Positions 25,201 to 40,188 of a stretch of 64,000 nt of DNA are shown piece by piece. Location of the stretch: contig OZ059897.1 in the NCBI GenBank assembly GCA_964057225.1, forward strand, positions 744,001 to 808,000, written 5' to 3'. Positions within the stretch are counted from its first letter, which is position 1. Each line of letters starts with the position of its first letter. The stretch is from Auanema rhodensis (taxonomy: Eukaryota > Nematoda > Chromadorea > Rhabditida > Rhabditidae). Under the pieces are notes generated by a model that was given only the letters and a program-made list of their open reading frames with translations, ran no database searches and was not told where the DNA came from. The translations under genes were made by a program, and so were the position numbers.

Positions 25201-28004
25201 CTCAATGTAGTATAGTGCATTCGAAACGGATTTTTAAGCTGCGTCGATCTGTGTTATCAGATTTGCGCTAGCTTAAAAATGCACCGAGATATCAACTGAT
25301 ATAAGTTCACACTTATATCCTCGATTTTCACCCTGAAGAATTAATTTTTTCGTTGAATAAAATTGTCCATCGTCTTTGCCTTGAGAAAAGGAATCTAAGA
25401 ACATCTAGTTTATGTAAAAATATCTTGAAATTTTTCGGGAAAATTTTTGTCAAAATGTTTTTGGAAGCAATGTTGAGTGTACATGGAAACTCAACATACA
25501 CTAATGCATCATTTTTCAAACAATCATAAATAATTTTTGTATTGAGCGTTATTCAATGTAGTATAATGCATTCGATGCGGATTTTTAAGCTGCGTCGATC
25601 TGTGTTATCAGATTTGAGTTAGCTTAAAAATGCACCGAGATATCAACTGATATAAGTTCACACTTATATCCTCGATTTTCACCCTGAAGAATTAATTTTT
25701 TCGTTGAAAAACATTGTCCATGGTCTTCGCCTTGAGAAAAGGAATCTAAGAACATCTAGTTTTTGTAAAATTATCTTGAAATTTTTCGGGAAAATTTTTG
25801 TCAAAATGTTTTTGGAAGCAATGTTGAGTGTACATGGAAACTCAACATACACTAATGCATCATTTTTCAAACAATCATAAATAATTTTTGTATTGAGCGT
25901 TTCTCAATGTAGTATAATGCATTCGATGCGGATTTTTAAGCTGCGTCGATCTGTGTTATCAGATTTGAGTTAGCTTAAAAATGCACCGAGATATCAACTG
26001 ATATAAGTTCACACTTATATCCTCGATTTTCACCCTGAAGAATTAATTTTTTCGTTGAATAAAATTGTCCATCGTCTTTGCCTTGAGAAAAGGAATCTAA
26101 GAACATCTAGTTTTTGTAAAATTATCTTGAAATTTTTCGGGAAAATTTTTGTCAAAATGTTTTTGGAAGCAATGTTGAGTGTACATGGAAACTCAACATA
26201 CACTAATGCATCATTTTTCAAACAATCATAAATAATTTTTGTATTGAGCGTTTCTCAATGTAGTATAATGCATTCGATGCGGATTTTTAAGCTGCGTCGA
26301 TCTGTGTTATCAGATTTGAGTTAGCTTAAAAATGCACCGAGATATCAACTGATATAAGTTCACACTTATATCCTCGATTTTCACCCTGAAGAATTAATTT
26401 TTTCGTTGAATAACATTGTCCATTGTCTTCGCCTTGAAAAAAAGAATCTAAAAACATCTAGTTTTTGTAAAATTATCTTGAAATTTTTCGGGAAAATTTT
26501 TGTCAAAATGTTTTTGGAAGCAATGTTGAGTGTACATGGAAACTCAACATACACTAATGCATCATTTTTCAAACAATCATAAATAATTTTTGTATTGAGC
26601 GTTTTTCAATGTAGTATAATGCATTCGATGCGGATTTTTAAGCTGCGTCGATCTGTGTTATCAGATTTGAGTTAGCTTAAAAATGCACCGAGATATCAAC
26701 TGATATATGTTCACACTTATATCCTCGATTTTCACCCTGAAGAATTAATTTTTTCGTTGAAAAACATTGTCCATGGTCTTCGCCTTAAAAAAAGGAAATT
26801 AGAAACATTTACTTTCTGTAAAATTATCTTGAAATTTTTCGGGATAATTTTTGTCAAAATGTTTTTGGAAGCAATGTTGAGTGTACATGGAAACTCAACA
26901 TACACTAATGCATCATTTTTCAAACAATCATAAATAATTTTTGTATTGAGCGTTTCTCAATGTTATATAGTGCATTCGATGCGGATTTCTAAGCTGCGTC
27001 GATCTGTGTTATTAGATTTGCGCTAGCTTAAAAATGCACCGAGATATCAACTGATATAAGTTCACACTTATATCCTCGATTTTCACCCTGAAGAATTAAT
27101 TTTTTCGTTGAATAAAATTGTCCATCGTCTTCGCCTTAAGAAAAGGAATCTAAAAACATATACTTTTCGTGAAATTATCTTGAAATTTTTCGGGAAAATT
27201 TTTGTCAAAATGTTTTTGGAAGCAATGTTGAGTGTACATGGAAACTCAACATACACTAATGCATCATTTTTCAAACAATCATAAATAATTTTTGTATTGA
27301 GCGTTTCTCAATGTGGTATAGTGCATTCGAAACAAATGTTCAAGCTGCGTCGATCTGTGTTATCAGATTTGCGCTAGCTTAAAAATGCACCGAGATATCA
27401 ATTGAAATAAGTTCACACTTATATCCTCGATTTTCACCCTGAAGAATTAATTTTTTCGTTGAATAACATTGTCCATCGTCTTCGCCTTAAAAAAAGGAAT
27501 CTAAAAATATCTACTTTTTGTAAAATTATCTTGAAATTTTTTGGGGAAATTTTTGTCAAAATGTTTTTGGAAGCAATGTTGAGTGTACATGGAAACTCAA
27601 CATACACTAATGCATCATTTTTCAAACAATCATAAATAATTTTTGTATTGAGCGTTTCTCAATGTAGTATAATGCATTCGATGCGGATTTTTAAGCTGCG
27701 TCGATCTGTGTTATCAGATTTGAGTTAGCTTAAAAATGCACCGAGATATCAACTGATATAAGTTCACACTTATATCCTCGATTTTCACCCTGAAGAATTA
27801 ATTTTTTCGTTGAATAACATTGTCCATTGTCTTCGCCTTGAAAAAAAGAATCTAAAAACATCCAGTTTTTGTAAAATTATCTTGAAATTTTTCGGGAAAA
27901 TTTTTGTCAAAATGTTTTTGGAAGCAATGTTGAGTGTACATGGAAACTCAACATACACTAATGCATCATTTTTCAAACAATCATAAATAATTTTTGTATT
28001 GAGC

Positions 28005-31000
28005 GTTTTTCAATGTAGTATAATGCATTCGATGCGGATTTTTAAGCTGCGTCGATCTGTGTTATCAGATTTGAGTTAGCTTAAAAATGCACCGAGATAT
28101 CAACTGATATATGTTCACACTTATATCCTCGATTTTCACCCTGAAGAATTAATTTTTTCGTTGAAAAACATTGTCCATGGTCTTCGCCTTAAAAAAAGGA
28201 AATTAGAAACATTTACTTTCTGTAAAATTATCTTGAAATTTTTCGGGATAATTTTTGTCAAAATGTTTTTGGAAGCAATGTTGAGTGTACATGGAAACTC
28301 AACATACACTAATGCATCATTTTTCAAACAATCATAAATAATTTTTGTATTGAGCGTTTCTCAATGTTATATAGTGCATTCGATGCGGATTTCTAAGCTG
28401 CGTCGATCTGTGTTATTAGATTTGCGCTAGCTTAAAAATGAACCGAGATATCAACTGATATAAGTTCACACTTATATCCTCGATTTTCACCCTGAAGAAT
28501 TAATTTTTTCGTTGAATAAAATTGTCCATCGTCTTCGCCTTAAGAAAAGGAATCTAAGAACATCTAGTTTTTGTAAAATTATCTTGAAATTTTTCGGGAA
28601 AATTTTTGTCAAAATGTTTTTGGAAGCAATGTTGAGTGTACATGGAAACTCAACATACACTAATGCATCATTTTTCAAACAATCATAAATAATTTTTGTA
28701 TTGAGCGTTTCTCAATGTAGTATAGTGCATTCGATGCGGATTTTCAAGCTGCGTCGATCTGTGTTATCAGATTTGCGCCAGCTTAAAAATGCACCCAGAT
28801 ATCAACTGATATAAATTCACACTTATATCCTCGATTTTCACCCTGAAGAATTAATTTTTTCGTTGAATAACATTGTCCATCGTCTTCGCCTTAAGAAAAG
28901 GAATCTAAAAACATATACTTTTCGTGAAATTATCTTGAAATTTTTCGGGAAAATTTTTGTCAAAATGTTTTTGGAAGCAATGTTGAGTGTACATGGAAAC
29001 TCAACATACACTAATGCATCATTTTTCAAACAATCATAAATAATTTTTGTATTGAGCGTTTCTCAATGTGGTATAGTGCATTCGAAACAAATGTTCAAGC
29101 TGCGTCGATCTGTGTTATCAGATTTGCGCTAGCTTAAAAATGCACCGAGATATCAATTGAAATAAGTTCACACTTATATCCTCGATTTTCACCCTGAAGA
29201 ATTAATTTTTTCGTTGAAAAACATTGTCCATGGTCTTCGCCTTAAAAAAAGGAATCTAAAAATATCTACTTTTTGTAAAATTATCTTGAAATTTTTTGGG
29301 GAAATTTTTGTCAAAATGTTTTTGGAAGCAATGTTGAGTGTACATGGAAACTCAACATACACTAATGCATCATTTTTCAAACAATCATAAATAATTTTTG
29401 TATTGAGCGTTTCTCAATGTTATATAGTGCATTCGATGCGGATTTCTAAGCTGCGTCGATCTGTGTTATTAGATTTGCGCTAGCTTAAAAATGCACCGAG
29501 ATATCAACTGATATAAGTTCACACTTATATCCTCGATTTTCACCCTGAAGAATTAATTTTTTCGTTGAATAACATTGTCCATCGTCTTCGCCTTAAGAAA
29601 AGGAATCTAAAAACATATACTTTTCGTGAAATTATCTTGAAATTTTTCGGGAAAATTTTTGTCAAAATGTTTTTGGAAGCAATGTTGAGTGTACATGGAA
29701 ACTCAACATACACTAATGCATCATTTTTCAAACAATCATAAATAATTTTTGTATTGAGCGTTTCTCAATGTGGTATAGTGCATTCGAAACAAATGTTCAA
29801 GCTGCGTCGATCTGTGTTATCAGATTTGCGCTAGCTTAAAAATGCACCGAGATATCAATTGAAATAAGTTCACACTTATATCCTCGATTTTCACCCTGAA
29901 GAATTAATTTTTTCGTTGAAAAACATTGTCCATGGTCTTCGCCTTAAAAAAAGGAATCTAAAAATATCTACTTTTTGTAAAATTATCTTGAAATTTTTTG
30001 GGGAAATTTTTGTCAAAATGTTTTTGGAAGCAATGTTGAGTGTACATGGAAACTCAACATACACTAATGCATCATTTTTCAAACAATCATAAATAATTTT
30101 TGTATTGAGCGTTTCTCAATGTTATATAGTGCATTCGATGCGGATTTCTAAGCTGCGTCGATCTGTGTTATTAGATTTGCGCTAGCTTAAAAATGCACCG
30201 AGATATCAACTGATATAAGTTCACACTTATATCCTCGATTTTCACCCTGAAGAATTAATTTTTTCGTTGAATAAAATTGTCCATCGTCTTCGCCTTAAGA
30301 AAAGGAATCTAAAAACATATACTTTTCGTGAAATTATCTTGAAATTTTTCGGGAAAATTTTTGTCAAAATGTTTTTGGAAGCAATGTTGAGTGTACATGG
30401 AAACTCAACATACACTAATGCATCATTTTTCAAACAATCATAAATAATTTTTGTATTGAGCGTTTCTCAATGTGGTATAGTGCATTCGAAACAAATGTTC
30501 AAGCTGCGTCGATCTGTGTTATCAGATTTGCGCTAGCTTAAAAATGCACCGAGATATCAATTGAAATAAGTTCACACTTATATCCTCGATTTTCACCCTG
30601 AAGAATTAATTTTTTCGTTGAATAACATTGTCCATCGTCTTCGCCTTAAAAAAAGGAATCTAAAAATATCTACTTTTTGTAAAATTATCTTGAAATTTTT
30701 TGGGGAAATTTTTGTCAAAATGTTTTTGGAAGCAATGTTGAGTGTACATGGAAACTCAACATACACTAATGCATCATTTTTCAAACAATCATAAATAATT
30801 TTTGTATTGAGCGTTTCTCAATGTAGTATAATGCATTCGATGCGGATTTTTAAGCTGCGTCGATCTGTGTTATCAGATTTGAGTTAGCTTAAAAATGCAC
30901 CGAGATATCAACTGATATAAGTTCACACTTATATCCTCGATTTTCACCCTGAAGAATTAATTTTTTCGTTGAATAACATTGTCCATTGTCTTCGCCTTGA

Positions 31001-33270
31001 AAAAAAGAATTTAAAAACATCCAGTTTTTGTAAAATTATCTTGAAATTTTTCGGGAAAATTTTTGTCAAAATGTTTTTGGAAGCAATGTTGAGTGTACAT
31101 GGAAACTCAACATACACTAATGCATCATTTTTCAAACAATCATAAATAATTTTTGTATTGAGCGTTTTTCAATGTAGTATAATGCATTCGATGCGGATTT
31201 TTAAGCTGCGTCGATCTGTGTTATCAGATTTGAGTTAGCTTAAAAATGCACCGAGATATCAACTGATATATGTTCACACTTATATCCTCGATTTTCACCC
31301 TGAAGAATTAATTTTTTCGTTGAAAAACATTGTCCATGGTCTTCGCCTTAAAAAAAGGAAATTAGAAACATTTACTTTCTGTAAAATTATCTTGAAATTT
31401 TTCGGGATAATTTTTGTCAAAATGTTTTTGGAAGCAATGTTGAGTGTACATGGAAACTCAACATACACTAATGCATCATTTTTCAAACAATCATAAATAA
31501 TTTTTGTATTGAGCGTTTCTCAATGTTATATAGTGCATTCGATGCGGATTTCTAAGCTGCGTCGATCTGTGTTATTAGATTTGCGCTAGCTTAAAAATGA
31601 ACCGAGATATCAACTGATATAAGTTCACACTTATATCCTCGATTTTCACCCTGAAGAATTAATTTTTTCGTTGAATAAAATTGTCCATCGTCTTCGCCTT
31701 AAGAAAAGGAATCTAAGAACATCTAGTTTTTGTAAAATTATCTTGAAATTTTTCGGGAAAATTTTTGTCAAAATGTTTTTGGAAGCAATGTTGAGTGTAC
31801 ATGGAAACTCAACATACACTAATGCATCATTTTTCAAACAATCATAAATAATTTTTGTATTGAGCGTTTCTCAATGTAGTATAGTGCATTCGATGCGGAT
31901 TTTCAAGCTGCGTCGATCTGTGTTATCAGATTTGCGCCAGCTTAAAAATGCACCCAGATATCAACTGATATAAATTCACACTTATATCCTCGATTTTCAC
32001 CCTGAAGAATTAATTTTTTCGTTGAATAACATTGTCCATCGTCTTCGCCTTAAGAAAAGGAATCTAAAAACATATACTTTTCGTGAAATTATCTTGAAAT
32101 TTTTCGGGAAAATTTTTGTCAAAATGTTTTTGGAAGCAATGTTGAGTGTACATGGAAACTCAACATACACTAATGCATCATTTTTCAAACAATCATAAAT
32201 AATTTTTGTATTGAGCGTTTCTCAATGTGGTATAGTGCATTCGAAACAAATGTTCAAGCTGCGTCGATCTGTGTTATCAGATTTGCGCTAGCTTAAAAAT
32301 GCACCGAGATATCAATTGAAATAAGTTCACACTTATATCCTCGATTTTCACCCTGAAGAATTAATTTTTTCGTTGAATAACATTGTCCATCGTCTTCGCC
32401 TTAAAAAAAGGAATCTAAAAATATCTACTTTTTGTAAAATTATCTTGAAATTTTTTGGGGAAATTTTTGTCAAAATGTTTTTGGAAGCAATGTTGAGTGT
32501 ACATGGAAACTCAACATACACTAATGCATCATTTTTCAAACAATCATAAATAATTTTTGTATTGAGCGTTTCTCAATGTAGTATAGTGCATTCGAAACGG
32601 ATTTTTAAGCTGCGTCGATCTGTGTTATCAGATTTGCGCTAGCTTAAAAATGCACCGAGATATCAACTGATATAAGTTCACACTTATATCCTCGATTTTC
32701 ACCCTGAAGAATTAATTTTTTCGTTGAATAACATTGTCCATCGTTTTCGCCTTGAAAAAAGGAATCTAAAAACATCTACTCTTCGTTAAATTATCTTGAA
32801 AATTTTCGGGAAAATTTTTGTCAAAATGTTTTTGGAAGCAATGTTGAGTGTACATGGAAACTCAACACACACTAATGCATCTTTTTTCAAACAATCATAA
32901 ATAATTTTTGTATTGAGCGTTTATCAATGTAGTATAGTGCATTCGATGCGGATTTTCAAGCTGCGTCGATCTGTGTTATCAGATTTGCGCCAGCTTAAAA
33001 ATGCACCCAGATATCAACTGATATAAATTCACACTTATATCCTCGATTTTCACCCTGAAGAATTAATTTTTTCGTTGAATAACATTGTCCATCGTCTTCG
33101 CCTTAAGAAAAGGAATCTAAAAACATATACTTTTCGTGAAATTATCTTGAAATTTTTCGGGATAATTTTTGTCAAAATGTTTTTGGAAGCAATGTTGAGT
33201 GTACATGGAAACTCAACATACACTAATGCATCATTTTTCAAACAATCATAAATAATTTTTGTATTGAGCG
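28005..33270 (-). repeat. 15-monomer higher-order repeat, copy 1 (5,265 bp)
   Basis: Fifteen distinguishable monomers recur in identical order 5,265 bp later. The variant order, read in window direction, starts with catttactttctg, then aagaacatctag, catatacttttcg and atatctactttttg, and ends with tctactcttcgtt and a catatac monomer carrying cgggataat. Rare markers match at the expected offset: aaaatgaaccgag (about 28,436 and 33,701), gcgccagctt with gcacccagat (about 28,776 and 34,041), and agaatttaaaaacatcc (about 31,006 and 36,271). I found no differences in the stretches compared by eye, which suggests recent duplication. Confidence 0.88.
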
Positions 33271-36200
33271 TTTTTCAATGTAGTATAATGCATTCGATGC
33301 GGATTTTTAAGCTGCGTCGATCTGTGTTATCAGATTTGAGTTAGCTTAAAAATGCACCGAGATATCAACTGATATATGTTCACACTTATATCCTCGATTT
33401 TCACCCTGAAGAATTAATTTTTTCGTTGAAAAACATTGTCCATGGTCTTCGCCTTAAAAAAAGGAAATTAGAAACATTTACTTTCTGTAAAATTATCTTG
33501 AAATTTTTCGGGATAATTTTTGTCAAAATGTTTTTGGAAGCAATGTTGAGTGTACATGGAAACTCAACATACACTAATGCATCATTTTTCAAACAATCAT
33601 AAATAATTTTTGTATTGAGCGTTTCTCAATGTTATATAGTGCATTCGATGCGGATTTCTAAGCTGCGTCGATCTGTGTTATTAGATTTGCGCTAGCTTAA
33701 AAATGAACCGAGATATCAACTGATATAAGTTCACACTTATATCCTCGATTTTCACCCTGAAGAATTAATTTTTTCGTTGAATAAAATTGTCCATCGTCTT
33801 CGCCTTAAGAAAAGGAATCTAAGAACATCTAGTTTTTGTAAAATTATCTTGAAATTTTTCGGGAAAATTTTTGTCAAAATGTTTTTGGAAGCAATGTTGA
33901 GTGTACATGGAAACTCAACATACACTAATGCATCATTTTTCAAACAATCATAAATAATTTTTGTATTGAGCGTTTCTCAATGTAGTATAGTGCATTCGAT
34001 GCGGATTTTCAAGCTGCGTCGATCTGTGTTATCAGATTTGCGCCAGCTTAAAAATGCACCCAGATATCAACTGATATAAATTCACACTTATATCCTCGAT
34101 TTTCACCCTGAAGAATTAATTTTTTCGTTGAATAACATTGTCCATCGTCTTCGCCTTAAGAAAAGGAATCTAAAAACATATACTTTTCGTGAAATTATCT
34201 TGAAATTTTTCGGGAAAATTTTTGTCAAAATGTTTTTGGAAGCAATGTTGAGTGTACATGGAAACTCAACATACACTAATGCATCATTTTTCAAACAATC
34301 ATAAATAATTTTTGTATTGAGCGTTTCTCAATGTGGTATAGTGCATTCGAAACAAATGTTCAAGCTGCGTCGATCTGTGTTATCAGATTTGCGCTAGCTT
34401 AAAAATGCACCGAGATATCAATTGAAATAAGTTCACACTTATATCCTCGATTTTCACCCTGAAGAATTAATTTTTTCGTTGAAAAACATTGTCCATGGTC
34501 TTCGCCTTAAAAAAAGGAATCTAAAAATATCTACTTTTTGTAAAATTATCTTGAAATTTTTTGGGGAAATTTTTGTCAAAATGTTTTTGGAAGCAATGTT
34601 GAGTGTACATGGAAACTCAACATACACTAATGCATCATTTTTCAAACAATCATAAATAATTTTTGTATTGAGCGTTTCTCAATGTTATATAGTGCATTCG
34701 ATGCGGATTTCTAAGCTGCGTCGATCTGTGTTATTAGATTTGCGCTAGCTTAAAAATGCACCGAGATATCAACTGATATAAGTTCACACTTATATCCTCG
34801 ATTTTCACCCTGAAGAATTAATTTTTTCGTTGAATAACATTGTCCATCGTCTTCGCCTTAAGAAAAGGAATCTAAAAACATATACTTTTCGTGAAATTAT
34901 CTTGAAATTTTTCGGGAAAATTTTTGTCAAAATGTTTTTGGAAGCAATGTTGAGTGTACATGGAAACTCAACATACACTAATGCATCATTTTTCAAACAA
35001 TCATAAATAATTTTTGTATTGAGCGTTTCTCAATGTGGTATAGTGCATTCGAAACAAATGTTCAAGCTGCGTCGATCTGTGTTATCAGATTTGCGCTAGC
35101 TTAAAAATGCACCGAGATATCAATTGAAATAAGTTCACACTTATATCCTCGATTTTCACCCTGAAGAATTAATTTTTTCGTTGAAAAACATTGTCCATGG
35201 TCTTCGCCTTAAAAAAAGGAATCTAAAAATATCTACTTTTTGTAAAATTATCTTGAAATTTTTTGGGGAAATTTTTGTCAAAATGTTTTTGGAAGCAATG
35301 TTGAGTGTACATGGAAACTCAACATACACTAATGCATCATTTTTCAAACAATCATAAATAATTTTTGTATTGAGCGTTTCTCAATGTTATATAGTGCATT
35401 CGATGCGGATTTCTAAGCTGCGTCGATCTGTGTTATTAGATTTGCGCTAGCTTAAAAATGCACCGAGATATCAACTGATATAAGTTCACACTTATATCCT
35501 CGATTTTCACCCTGAAGAATTAATTTTTTCGTTGAATAAAATTGTCCATCGTCTTCGCCTTAAGAAAAGGAATCTAAAAACATATACTTTTCGTGAAATT
35601 ATCTTGAAATTTTTCGGGAAAATTTTTGTCAAAATGTTTTTGGAAGCAATGTTGAGTGTACATGGAAACTCAACATACACTAATGCATCATTTTTCAAAC
35701 AATCATAAATAATTTTTGTATTGAGCGTTTCTCAATGTGGTATAGTGCATTCGAAACAAATGTTCAAGCTGCGTCGATCTGTGTTATCAGATTTGCGCTA
35801 GCTTAAAAATGCACCGAGATATCAATTGAAATAAGTTCACACTTATATCCTCGATTTTCACCCTGAAGAATTAATTTTTTCGTTGAATAACATTGTCCAT
35901 CGTCTTCGCCTTAAAAAAAGGAATCTAAAAATATCTACTTTTTGTAAAATTATCTTGAAATTTTTTGGGGAAATTTTTGTCAAAATGTTTTTGGAAGCAA
36001 TGTTGAGTGTACATGGAAACTCAACATACACTAATGCATCATTTTTCAAACAATCATAAATAATTTTTGTATTGAGCGTTTCTCAATGTAGTATAATGCA
36101 TTCGATGCGGATTTTTAAGCTGCGTCGATCTGTGTTATCAGATTTGAGTTAGCTTAAAAATGCACCGAGATATCAACTGATATAAGTTCACACTTATATC

Positions 36201-38535
36201 CTCGATTTTCACCCTGAAGAATTAATTTTTTCGTTGAATAACATTGTCCATTGTCTTCGCCTTGAAAAAAAGAATTTAAAAACATCCAGTTTTTGTAAAA
36301 TTATCTTGAAATTTTTCGGGAAAATTTTTGTCAAAATGTTTTTGGAAGCAATGTTGAGTGTACATGGAAACTCAACATACACTAATGCATCATTTTTCAA
36401 ACAATCATAAATAATTTTTGTATTGAGCGTTTTTCAATGTAGTATAATGCATTCGATGCGGATTTTTAAGCTGCGTCGATCTGTGTTATCAGATTTGAGT
36501 TAGCTTAAAAATGCACCGAGATATCAACTGATATATGTTCACACTTATATCCTCGATTTTCACCCTGAAGAATTAATTTTTTCGTTGAAAAACATTGTCC
36601 ATGGTCTTCGCCTTAAAAAAAGGAAATTAGAAACATTTACTTTCTGTAAAATTATCTTGAAATTTTTCGGGATAATTTTTGTCAAAATGTTTTTGGAAGC
36701 AATGTTGAGTGTACATGGAAACTCAACATACACTAATGCATCATTTTTCAAACAATCATAAATAATTTTTGTATTGAGCGTTTCTCAATGTTATATAGTG
36801 CATTCGATGCGGATTTCTAAGCTGCGTCGATCTGTGTTATTAGATTTGCGCTAGCTTAAAAATGAACCGAGATATCAACTGATATAAGTTCACACTTATA
36901 TCCTCGATTTTCACCCTGAAGAATTAATTTTTTCGTTGAATAAAATTGTCCATCGTCTTCGCCTTAAGAAAAGGAATCTAAGAACATCTAGTTTTTGTAA
37001 AATTATCTTGAAATTTTTCGGGAAAATTTTTGTCAAAATGTTTTTGGAAGCAATGTTGAGTGTACATGGAAACTCAACATACACTAATGCATCATTTTTC
37101 AAACAATCATAAATAATTTTTGTATTGAGCGTTTCTCAATGTAGTATAGTGCATTCGATGCGGATTTTCAAGCTGCGTCGATCTGTGTTATCAGATTTGC
37201 GCCAGCTTAAAAATGCACCCAGATATCAACTGATATAAATTCACACTTATATCCTCGATTTTCACCCTGAAGAATTAATTTTTTCGTTGAATAACATTGT
37301 CCATCGTCTTCGCCTTAAGAAAAGGAATCTAAAAACATATACTTTTCGTGAAATTATCTTGAAATTTTTCGGGAAAATTTTTGTCAAAATGTTTTTGGAA
37401 GCAATGTTGAGTGTACATGGAAACTCAACATACACTAATGCATCATTTTTCAAACAATCATAAATAATTTTTGTATTGAGCGTTTCTCAATGTGGTATAG
37501 TGCATTCGAAACAAATGTTCAAGCTGCGTCGATCTGTGTTATCAGATTTGCGCTAGCTTAAAAATGCACCGAGATATCAATTGAAATAAGTTCACACTTA
37601 TATCCTCGATTTTCACCCTGAAGAATTAATTTTTTCGTTGAATAACATTGTCCATCGTCTTCGCCTTAAAAAAAGGAATCTAAAAATATCTACTTTTTGT
37701 AAAATTATCTTGAAATTTTTTGGGGAAATTTTTGTCAAAATGTTTTTGGAAGCAATGTTGAGTGTACATGGAAACTCAACATACACTAATGCATCATTTT
37801 TCAAACAATCATAAATAATTTTTGTATTGAGCGTTTCTCAATGTAGTATAGTGCATTCGAAACGGATTTTTAAGCTGCGTCGATCTGTGTTATCAGATTT
37901 GCGCTAGCTTAAAAATGCACCGAGATATCAACTGATATAAGTTCACACTTATATCCTCGATTTTCACCCTGAAGAATTAATTTTTTCGTTGAATAACATT
38001 GTCCATCGTTTTCGCCTTGAAAAAAGGAATCTAAAAACATCTACTCTTCGTTAAATTATCTTGAAAATTTTCGGGAAAATTTTTGTCAAAATGTTTTTGG
38101 AAGCAATGTTGAGTGTACATGGAAACTCAACACACACTAATGCATCTTTTTTCAAACAATCATAAATAATTTTTGTATTGAGCGTTTATCAATGTAGTAT
38201 AGTGCATTCGATGCGGATTTTCAAGCTGCGTCGATCTGTGTTATCAGATTTGCGCCAGCTTAAAAATGCACCCAGATATCAACTGATATAAATTCACACT
38301 TATATCCTCGATTTTCACCCTGAAGAATTAATTTTTTCGTTGAATAACATTGTCCATCGTCTTCGCCTTAAGAAAAGGAATCTAAAAACATATACTTTTC
38401 GTGAAATTATCTTGAAATTTTTCGGGATAATTTTTGTCAAAATGTTTTTGGAAGCAATGTTGAGTGTACATGGAAACTCAACATACACTAATGCATCATT
38501 TTTCAAACAATCATAAATAATTTTTGTATTGAGCG
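33271..38535 (-). repeat. 15-monomer higher-order repeat, copy 2 (5,265 bp)
   Basis: Second copy, directly adjacent and in the same orientation, with the same ordered variants. It ends near 38,535, where the linker changes from the gtttttcaatgtagtataatg form to gtttctcaatgttatatag. A partial third copy then follows with four members (about 38,536-39,990) before the array switches to the segment that duplicates the junction-proximal sequence. Confidence 0.88.
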
Positions 38536-40188
38536 TTTCTCAATGTTATATAGTGCATTCGATGCGGATTTCTAAGCTGCGTCGATCTGTGTTATTAGAT
38601 TTGCGCTAGCTTAAAAATGAACCGAGATATCAACTGATATAAGTTCACACTTATATCCTCGATTTTCACCCTGAAGAATTAATTTTTTCGTTGAATAAAA
38701 TTGTCCATCGTCTTCGCCTTAAGAAAAGGAATCTAAGAACATCTAGTTTTTGTAAAATTATCTTGAAATTTTTCGGGAAAATTTTTGTCAAAATGTTTTT
38801 GGAAGCAATGTTGAGTGTACATGGAAACTCAACATACACTAATGCATCATTTTTCAAACAATCATAAATAATTTTTGTATTGAGCGTTTCTCAATGTAGT
38901 ATAGTGCATTCGATGCGGATTTTCAAGCTGCGTCGATCTGTGTTATCAGATTTGCGCCAGCTTAAAAATGCACCCAGATATCAACTGATATAAATTCACA
39001 CTTATATCCTCGATTTTCACCCTGAAGAATTAATTTTTTCGTTGAATAACATTGTCCATCGTCTTCGCCTTAAGAAAAGGAATCTAAAAACATATACTTT
39101 TCGTGAAATTATCTTGAAATTTTTCGGGAAAATTTTTGTCAAAATGTTTTTGGAAGCAATGTTGAGTGTACATGGAAACTCAACATACACTAATGCATCA
39201 TTTTTCAAACAATCATAAATAATTTTTGTATTGAGCGTTTCTCAATGTGGTATAGTGCATTCGAAACAAATGTTCAAGCTGCGTCGATCTGTGTTATCAG
39301 ATTTGCGCTAGCTTAAAAATGCACCGAGATATCAATTGAAATAAGTTCACACTTATATCCTCGATTTTCACCCTGAAGAATTAATTTTTTCGTTGAATAA
39401 CATTGTCCATCGTCTTCGCCTTAAAAAAAGGAATCTAAAAATATCTACTTTTTGTAAAATTATCTTGAAATTTTTTGGGGAAATTTTTGTCAAAATGTTT
39501 TTGGAAGCAATGTTGAGTGTACATGGAAACTCAACATACACTAATGCATCATTTTTCAAACAATCATAAATAATTTTTGTATTGAGCGTTTCTCAATGTA
39601 GTATAGTGCATTCGAAACGGATTTTTAAGCTGCGTCGATCTGTGTTATCAGATTTGCGCTAGCTTAAAAATGCACCGAGATATCAACTGATATAAGTTCA
39701 CACTTATATCCTCGATTTTCACCCTGAAGAATTAATTTTTTCGTTGAATAACATTGTCCATCGTTTTCGCCTTGAAAAAAGGAATCTAAAAACATCTACT
39801 CTTCGTTAAATTATCTTGAAAATTTTCGGGAAAATTTTTGTCAAAATGTTTTTGGAAGCAATGTTGAGTGTACATGGAAACTCAACACACACTAATGCAT
39901 CTTTTTTCAAACAATCATAAATAATTTTTGTATTGAGCGTTTATCAATGTAGTATAGTGCATTCGATGCGGAATTTTAAGCTGCGTCGATCTGTGTTATC
40001 AGATTTGCGCTAGCTTAAAAATGCACCGAGATATCAACTGATATAAGTTCACACTTATATCCTCGATTTTCACCCTAAAGAATTAATTTTTTCGTTGAAT
40101 AAAATTGTCCATCGTCTTTGCCTTGAGAAAAGGAATCTAAGAACATCTAGTTTTTGTAAAAATATCTTGAAAATTTTCGGGAAAATTT

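Larger units (their letters stand above)
24745..27145 (-). repeat. 2.4-kb segment next to the inversion, copy 1
   Basis: This segment aligns to 40,189-42,588 at an offset of 15,444 bp (44 x 351). Shared rare markers include gttagattaaaaatg (about 24,916 and 40,360), accctaaagaatt (about 24,980 and 40,424) and ctagtttatgtaaaa. A handful of substitutions separate the copies, plus one single-base deletion in the distal copy near 42,283. Homology begins right at the orientation switch, so the inverted side of the junction is a copy of an internal stretch of the array. Confidence 0.85.
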
